Positions 28,981 to 33,163 of a stretch of DNA of 33,163 nucleotides are shown piece by piece. Source of the stretch: Xanthobacteraceae bacterium (GTDB lineage Bacteria > Pseudomonadota > Alphaproteobacteria > Rhizobiales > Xanthobacteraceae); the NCBI GenBank assembly GCA_019745775.1, contig JAIESR010000015.1:1-33163 (forward strand), in the 5' to 3' direction. Position numbers and translations under genes: made by a program. Position 1 is the first letter of the stretch. Each line of letters starts with the position of its first letter. Under the pieces are notes generated by a model that saw nothing but the letters and a program-made list of their open reading frames with translations, was not told the DNA's origin and made no database searches.

Positions 28981-29776
28981 TGCTTTACGCCGACAGGTAG
29001 CGGTGCGGTGCGTACGCGTTCCGTCAATTCGAGGAATGGGTAGACGGGATCGCTTGGTTCTTCGGGATTCACAAAAGTAGCAAGATCCTGCACGTGCAGC
29101 AGCAGCACCCATTTGGTGCGCGGCGACCGATTGGGTACCGAGCCGTGCACCAGCCAGGGGCTGAAGATCACACCGTCTCCGGCCGGCAGCTCCAGCGTTC
29201 GGGCGGCCAAGCCCCGCTGTGCCAACGCGTTTCGATCGATGGAGAGCGCAGCGCGGCCCTGGCTCGAATGCGGATATGGCCCCTGATTTTGGCTACCCGG
29301 AACAATCTCCATCGTTCCATGGTGGCGATCCACATCGCGCAGCGGAATCCACATGCGCCAGGCCGTACGACAACGCGTCGTCGCGTAGTCCTGATGCAGC
29401 GGCAATTCGTAGGTTCCTTCTCCCGGCAATCGGCGCGCAAGGTCGGCCACACGATCGGCACCGCAATGCGGGCGTGGCGAAACAAGCCGGCCTGCTCCAG
29501 CGCCGAACCGATTTCCACCGACAGGCGCGCGACACTGAACAGCCGCTTGACGTGGTCGAACAGCATCGCGCGGTGACGCCCGGCGGCAGCCAGTACATCC
29601 GCGAGTGCTTCGCCCGACTTCCTTTCAATGCCCCGTTGCGATGCCAGTTGCTCGCCCGCCACCGCAATCTCACGTTCGAATTCTGAGAGTTCGTCGGGTC
29701 TCACCAATCCGCCCAGCACGCCGAACCCGTCGCGCTCCAGCTGATCGAAATCCAGATTTGCAATGCGTCCCGTCAT
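28977..29776 (-). pseudogene. Phytanoyl-CoA dioxygenase (PhyH) family gene, frameshifted
   Basis: Two overlapping frames together make one PhyH-like protein of about 265 residues. The first frame (from the ATG at 29776) reads MTGRIANLDFDQLERDGFGV through to HARIAVPIV, about 109 residues, and then turns to nonsense. The second frame continues from about 29450 with ADLARRLPGEGTYELPLHQD. It carries the Fe(II) ligands His and Asp of LPLHQDY, the distal His of WLVHGSVPN and the 2-oxoglutarate-binding Arg region SPRTKW, to the stop at 28977. The join, at about 29448-29455, needs one extra base (or two fewer) to restore reading. The family hydroxylates lipids, sugars or amino-acid derivatives. This is either a real decay mutation or a single-base sequencing error; no slippery heptamer is seen. 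The NeuD-like gene ends 7 bp upstream. Confidence 0.8.
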
Positions 29777-29783
29777 GCCAGCA

Positions 29784-30506
29784 TCAACGTACGGCCGCCA
29801 GTGTTGGGCCAGCGTCTAAGTTAGATTCGATGATCCGGGCCGGGTTGCCGGCAACAACGGCTCCGTCCGGCACATCGTCGACGACGACTGCCCCTAACCC
29901 GACAACGCTGTAGCGGCCGACGGTCGTGCGCTCGCGTACGATGGCGCCGGGAGCGATATGCGAGCCTTCCAGCACTGTGGAATAGCCACAAACCACCGCA
30001 TTGACCCCAACCATTACGTAGTCGCCGATTGTGCAGTCATGTGCGACGCGGGCGCCGTTGCGAATTGAGACGTGATCGCCGATGCGTGAGCCGCACATGA
30101 TCGAGCAACCGGCGAGTGCCAGCAGGCCGACGCCATGAATGATGTCGCCGGCAATGACCGCCTCCGGATCGATCACATTGCCCCAACGGCCGGGTGGCAC
30201 ACCGAGCCCGCGAATGATCTCGGCACGCGCCTTCATGTTCTTGGCCTTGTGAAGTGGCGCAACAAAGCACGTGGCTTCCGGCAGATCGCACCACGACGCG
30301 AACGAACCCAGCACGGGATATCCGGAGATAGCCGTTCCGACCGCTTCGACATCATTGAGGAAACCTATGCATCTCGCCCGCCCGACGGCTTCGAGGCGGC
30401 CGATCGTGAACGCGGCAAGCGCGCCACCTCCTCGACCGCCGAACACCGCAATAGGCGTGACTTCGTCACGAGTCGCCGTAGCAGTGTCGAAGGGAACGCT
30501 GGTCAT
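29784..30506 (-). CDS. NeuD/PglD-like sugar O/N-acyltransferase
   Basis: A 240-residue protein. The N-terminal part holds a small Rossmann-like nucleotide-sugar-binding motif (TPIAVFGGRGGGALAAF, about 17-33) and GYPVLGSF. The C-terminal half is a left-handed beta-helix of hexapeptide repeats (for example IGDHVSIRNGARVAHDCTIG, then VLEGSHIAPGAIV and VVAGNPARII at the end). Relatives acetylate the amino group of UDP- or GDP-amino-deoxysugars, or sialic acid, for surface glycans, and usually pair with a DegT-type aminotransferase. The ATG at 30506 has GGAG about 8 bases upstream; the open frame beyond it is antisense to purH. Just 100 bp away, divergently, lies a truncated DegT-like start, the expected partner. 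It heads the three-gene minus-strand unit. Confidence 0.88.
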   Translation of the reverse strand: MTSVPFDTATATRDEVTPIAVFGGRGGGALAAFTIGRLEAVGRARCIGFLNDVEAVGTAISGYPVLGSFASWCDLPEATCFVAPLHKAKNMKARAEIIRGLGVPPGRWGNVIDPEAVIAGDIIHGVGLLALAGCSIMCGSRIGDHVSIRNGARVAHDCTIGDYVMVGVNAVVCGYSTVLEGSHIAPGAIVRERTTVGRYSVVGLGAVVVDDVPDGAVVAGNPARIIESNLDAGPTLAAVR

Positions 30507-30608
30507 CACTGCGGCTCCGCCATGTCGATCCGTCCCCAGAATATCCACGCGAGCCGCCGGCGACAACGTCGCTGCTGTTACGGATGGGAAGCATGCTACC
30601 ATCGACCT

Positions 30609-30731
30609 ATGACGCCCAAGACCAGCGCCATTCGCTTCAGTAAGCCCGCGCTCGCGGGCCGTGAACACGAATACGTCCGCCAAGCCCGCGCGCAGGGTCA
30701 TGTCTCCAACAACAGCCGACGCGGCGCTTAA
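30609..30731 (+). pseudogene. Truncated N-terminus of a DegT/DnrJ/EryC1/StrS (WecE-like) aminotransferase
   Basis: A 40-codon frame starting at the ATG 30609 reads KTSAIRFSKPALAGREHEYV and then RQARAQGHVSNN. This matches the usual first 30-odd residues of sugar aminotransferases (pattern I.FSKP.L.G.E..Y...A...GH.S). After about 30717 the match stops, and a TAA follows at 30729. No frame between there and purH continues the family: the conserved fold, including the PLP lysine, is absent. It is therefore a remnant left by a deletion, or an insertion boundary. It is divergent from the NeuD-like gene, whose family normally works on the product of such an aminotransferase. Recognition is by eye and needs a profile search. 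Confidence 0.65.
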
Positions 30732-30798
30732 GTGATGACCGGCCGGCGCAACCAGTCGGTGGCGCGCGATCCTTTGCCGTGCTAACGGCGTGCCTGCC

Positions 30799-32388
30799 AT
30801 GAACGACAAAATCCGCCCCGTCACCCGCGCCCTGATCTCGGTCTCCGACAAGGCCGGCCTCATCGAATTTGCCCGTGCGCTCGCGGAACGCGGCGTCGAG
30901 ATCGTCTCCACCGGCGGCACCCGCAAGGCGCTGGCCGACGCCGGGCTCAAGGTCATCGAGGTATCGGAGATCACCGGCTTCCCCGAGATGATGGACGGCC
31001 GCGTAAAGACGCTGCACCCGAAGGTGCATGGCGGCCTGCTCGCGATCCGCGACAACAAGGAGCATGCCGGCGCGATGCAGGCGCACGGCATCAAGGCGAT
31101 CGATCTGCTGGTGGTGAATCTCTATCCGTTCGAAGAAACGGTCGCGAAGGGCGCCGACTTCGAGACCTGCATCGAGAACATCGACATCGGCGGTCCCGCC
31201 ATGATCCGCGCCGCCGCCAAGAACCACGGTGACGTCGCAGTGGTGGTCGACGTCGCCGACTATGCGGCGGTGATCGACGCGCTCAAGCAGCACAACGGCA
31301 CCACGGGCGCGCTGCGCAAGAAGCTCGCCGCCAAGGCCTATGCGCGTACCGCGGTTTATGACGCGGCGATCTCGAACTGGTTCGCCAACGAGCTTGGCGA
31401 CGACGCGCCGACGTTCCGCGCCTTCGGCGGCAAGCTCACGGAGGCGCTGCGCTATGGCGAAAATCCGCACCAGCGGGCGGCGTTCTACCGCTCCGGCGAA
31501 CAGCGGCCCGGCATCGCCAGCGCGCGCCAGGTGCAGGGCAAGCAGCTTTCCTACAACAACCTCAACGACACCGACGCCGCGTATGAATGCGTCGCCGAGT
31601 TCGATCCGAAACGCAGCGCGGCGGTCGCGATCATCAAGCACGCCAATCCCTGCGGCGTCGCCGAGGGATCGAGCATCCTCGACGCCTACACCAAGGCGCT
31701 GCGCTGCGACCCGGTCTCGGCTTTCGGCGGCATCGTCGCGCTCAACCGCACGCTCGATGCCGAAGCCGCACGCGCGATCACCGAGATCTTCACCGAGGTG
31801 ATCATCGCACCGGACGCGACCGACGAGGCGATTGCGATCGTGGGCGCTAAGAAGAACTTGCGGCTGTTGCTCGCCGGCGGCCTGCCCGATCCGCGCGGTA
31901 GCGGGTTGACGGTGAAATCGCTCGCCGGCGGTCTGCTGGTGCAATCGCGCGACAACGCCGTTGTCGACGACATGGACCTCAAGGTCGTCACCAGCCGTGC
32001 GCCGACCAATTCGGAACTCGCCGACCTGGCGTTCGCCTTCCGGATCGCCAAGCACGTGAAGTCGAACACCATCGTCTACGCCAGGGATCGCGCTACCGTC
32101 GGCATTGGTGCCGGGCAAATGAGCCGGGTCGACGCCGCCCGCATCGCCGCCCGCAAAGCGCAGGACGCCGCCAAGGAGGCCGGCCTGGTCGAACCGCTGA
32201 CCAAGGGTTCCGTGGTCGCTTCCGACGCCTTTTTCCCCTTTGCCGACGGCCTCCTGGTCGCCATCGAGGCCGGCGCCACCGCGGTGATCCAGCCCGGCGG
32301 TTCCATGCGTGATAACGAGGTGATCAAGGCCGCGGACGACCACGGCGTCGCCATGGTGTTCACTGGCACCCGCCATTTCAGGCATTAG
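30799..32388 (+). CDS. purH: Bifunctional AICAR transformylase / IMP cyclohydrolase
   Basis: A 529-residue protein, the same length as E. coli PurH. Residues 1-200 are the MGS-like IMP cyclohydrolase domain ([45 protein letters not shown]). The rest is the AICAR transformylase, with the catalytic pair Lys280-His281 in [30 protein letters not shown] and [13 protein letters not shown]. It carries out the last two steps of purine synthesis. The ATG at 30799 is preferred over the GTG at 30790 because it gives the normal length; neither has a strong ribosome site. It lies 67 bp after the aminotransferase remnant, so its native upstream region may have been altered by the islet. Confidence 0.97.
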   Translation: MNDKIRPVTRALISVSDKAGLIEFARALAERGVEIVSTGGTRKALADAGLKVIEVSEITGFPEMMDGRVKTLHPKVHGGLLAIRDNKEHAGAMQAHGIKAIDLLVVNLYPFEETVAKGADFETCIENIDIGGPAMIRAAAKNHGDVAVVVDVADYAAVIDALKQHNGTTGALRKKLAAKAYARTAVYDAAISNWFANELGDDAPTFRAFGGKLTEALRYGENPHQRAAFYRSGEQRPGIASARQVQGKQLSYNNLNDTDAAYECVAEFDPKRSAAVAIIKHANPCGVAEGSSILDAYTKALRCDPVSAFGGIVALNRTLDAEAARAITEIFTEVIIAPDATDEAIAIVGAKKNLRLLLAGGLPDPRGSGLTVKSLAGGLLVQSRDNAVVDDMDLKVVTSRAPTNSELADLAFAFRIAKHVKSNTIVYARDRATVGIGAGQMSRVDAARIAARKAQDAAKEAGLVEPLTKGSVVASDAFFPFADGLLVAIEAGATAVIQPGGSMRDNEVIKAADDHGVAMVFTGTRHFRH

Positions 32389-32455
32389 GCCCCGGCCCGT
32401 ACTTAGGCTCCTGTTAAGATTGCCAAATTTTCACTCGCCACGACTCAATTTTCGC

Positions 32456-32480
32456 GGAACGGATCGAAACTGCCTGCGTT
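32456..32480 (+). promoter_or_regulatory. EcfG-type general stress response promoter
   Basis: GGAAC at 32456-32460 and CGTT at 32477-32480 are separated by exactly 16 bases. This is a perfect match to the alphaproteobacterial sigma-EcfG consensus GGAAC-N16/17-CGTT. Transcription would start near 32487, giving a leader of about 40 bases before the ATG of the 70-residue protein at 32529. I found no other site with both halves intact and correct spacing when reading the intergenic regions by eye. Confidence 0.75.
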
Positions 32481-32528
32481 CTTCCTGAACAAAGCGACAG
32501 CAAAACCCGCAGAGACGGGGGCAGAACC

Positions 32529-32741
32529 ATGAGATCGACCGACATCAGCTTCCTCCGCAGGCAGGCGGAACAATGTATCGCCCTCTCCCGGGCGACCTTC
32601 GACCTCACCATCGCCAGTCGGCTGCGCACCATGGCGGAGGAGCTTCGGAGCCGCGCAGCGCAATTGGAAGACGACCACGAGTCCATGCCGGTGCATGTGA
32701 TGGGGCGCAATCGCTCGTCCAACGGCAAAGGCCGCGACTAA
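32529..32741 (+). CDS. Small helical hypothetical protein, probable EcfG-regulon member
   Basis: A 70-residue protein. Residues 5-50 look like one or two amphipathic helices (SFLRRQAEQCIALSRATFDL and IASRLRTMAEELRSRAAQLE), followed by a polar tail ending in GKGRD. There is no signal peptide or membrane segment. Short proteins with a RR.AE.C..L...T.D...A.RLR.MA.E...RA pattern are frequent in rhizobial genomes and have no known function (recalled). Codon use is coding-like and a GGGGG stretch about 7 bases before the ATG could serve as ribosome site. The perfect EcfG promoter just upstream points to induction by general stress. It is convergent with the glutamate dehydrogenase gene, 9 bp away. 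Confidence 0.75.
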   Translation: MRSTDISFLRRQAEQCIALSRATFDLTIASRLRTMAEELRSRAAQLEDDHESMPVHVMGRNRSSNGKGRD

Positions 32742-32750
32742 GCCTGAGAC

Positions 32751-33163
32751 TCAGGTCCTGACCAGGTCGCCCAACAGGCTGGCGGCGACCGTCAGCTTCG
32801 ACAGCGTCAATCCCGAATTCGCGATCTCATGCACCGCCGAGCGGATGCGCTCGACGTCGGCCGGCCGCCTGGCGACCCAGCCCGCCAGCGCCGCCGCACC
32901 GGCGGCGCCTTCGCCGGTCATCGCCGCCGCCATCCGCCGCTCGGCATCGCCGATCGCATCGAGCGCGCGGTCGAGTGCAAGACGATCGAAATAGTCCGAC
33001 GTGCGGATCGCCCGCGCCGCACGCGTGATGCGATCGAGTTGGAAATAGGACTCGGCCGCGAAATAAGTCGCGGTCACATCGGCGATGTCTTTCCTGGTGC
33101 GCTCGGCCACCAGTACGATGTCGGGCGCGGCGGCGAGCGCCGGCAGGCCGGCGAGCCGGCGCG
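32751..33163 (-). CDS. NAD-specific glutamate dehydrogenase (large, about 180-kDa type), C-terminal fragment
   Basis: The frame is open to the window edge and gives about 137 C-terminal residues, from RLAGLPALAAAPDIVLVAERT through YFAAESYFQLDRI and SDYFDRLALDRALDAIGDA to SGLTLSKLTVAASLLGDLV. These are the closing motifs of the large NAD-dependent glutamate dehydrogenases of alphaproteobacteria (about 1,600 residues), which convert glutamate to 2-oxoglutarate and ammonia. The catalytic domain and start lie outside the window; the GTG at 33110 is an internal valine. The gene is convergent with the small stress-protein gene, leaving 9 bp between the two stops, with a short palindrome (32744-32756) too weak to call a terminator. 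Confidence 0.88.
   Translation of the reverse strand, partial: RRLAGLPALAAAPDIVLVAERTRKDIADVTATYFAAESYFQLDRITRAARAIRTSDYFDRLALDRALDAIGDAERRMAAAMTGEGAAGAAALAGWVARRPADVERIRSAVHEIANSGLTLSKLTVAASLLGDLVRT

Noticed and set aside
30637-32385. Long minus-strand open frame opposite purH
   Set aside because: The plus strand encodes a full, motif-complete PurH; the antisense translation has no recognisable family.
32744-32756. CCTGAG-A-CTCAGG palindrome as a terminator
   Set aside because: One-base loop, short stem and no T-run; it also overlaps the dehydrogenase stop codon.

Overview
This window looks like chromosomal DNA of a high-GC alphaproteobacterium of the order Hyphomicrobiales (Rhizobiales), probably near Bradyrhizobium/Xanthobacteraceae. 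The basis is: a hemC-hemD-mitofilin-like-hemY-like block divergent from tsaD-gpsA-EVE; an rsmB-heparinase order with purH nearby; the C-terminus of a large NAD-glutamate dehydrogenase; TctC/Bug solute-binding proteins; a GGAAC-N16-CGTT (EcfG-type) promoter; and two dispersed palindromic repeats of a kind common in this order. The genus is inferred, not proven. No tRNA, rRNA, CRISPR array, transposase or integrase was seen.

Layout. 1-741: 3' part of a PxpC/KipA-type carboxyltransferase gene, followed by a nested palindromic repeat. 946-5718 (minus): heme operon hemC, hemD, a mitofilin/Mic60-like membrane protein and a HemY-like TPR protein, with a second repeat between hemC and hemD. 5817-8302 (plus): tsaD, gpsA and an EVE-domain gene, tightly packed. 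8365-11371: a predicted GT-C-type membrane protein, a convergent DUF1698-type methyltransferase and a DUF1761 membrane protein. 11421-13428 (minus): two TctC/Bug periplasmic binding proteins without their membrane partners. 13642-16424: acetyl-CoA synthetase, then a lower-GC orphan gene for a secreted protein. 16752-18951: a JmjC/cupin-like protein and a CelD/BcsL-type acyltransferase in tandem. 19184-19702: L,D-transpeptidase. 19753-21546 (minus): B12-binding-type radical SAM protein. 21771-22724: htpX. 22779-24635 (minus): recQ. 24825-28008: rsmB and a heparinase II/III family gene.

The most interesting part is 28009-30731. Between the heparinase gene and purH, which I recall as close neighbours in related genomes, sits a lower-GC islet. 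It holds a glycosyltransferase-like gene, a frameshifted phytanoyl-CoA-dioxygenase-family gene and a NeuD/PglD-like sugar O/N-acyltransferase on the minus strand. Divergent from these is a 40-codon stub that matches only the N-terminus of DegT/WecE sugar aminotransferases. This reads as a decaying or truncated surface-glycan islet. It abuts the heparinase stop codon with no spare base and ends just before purH.

30799-33163: purH; a perfect EcfG-type general-stress promoter in front of a 70-residue helical protein; and, convergent to it, the C-terminus of NAD-glutamate dehydrogenase. Most of the window is housekeeping. I found no complete, clearly new multi-gene system; the islet, the stress-promoter small protein and the JmjC-acyltransferase pair are the best leads.
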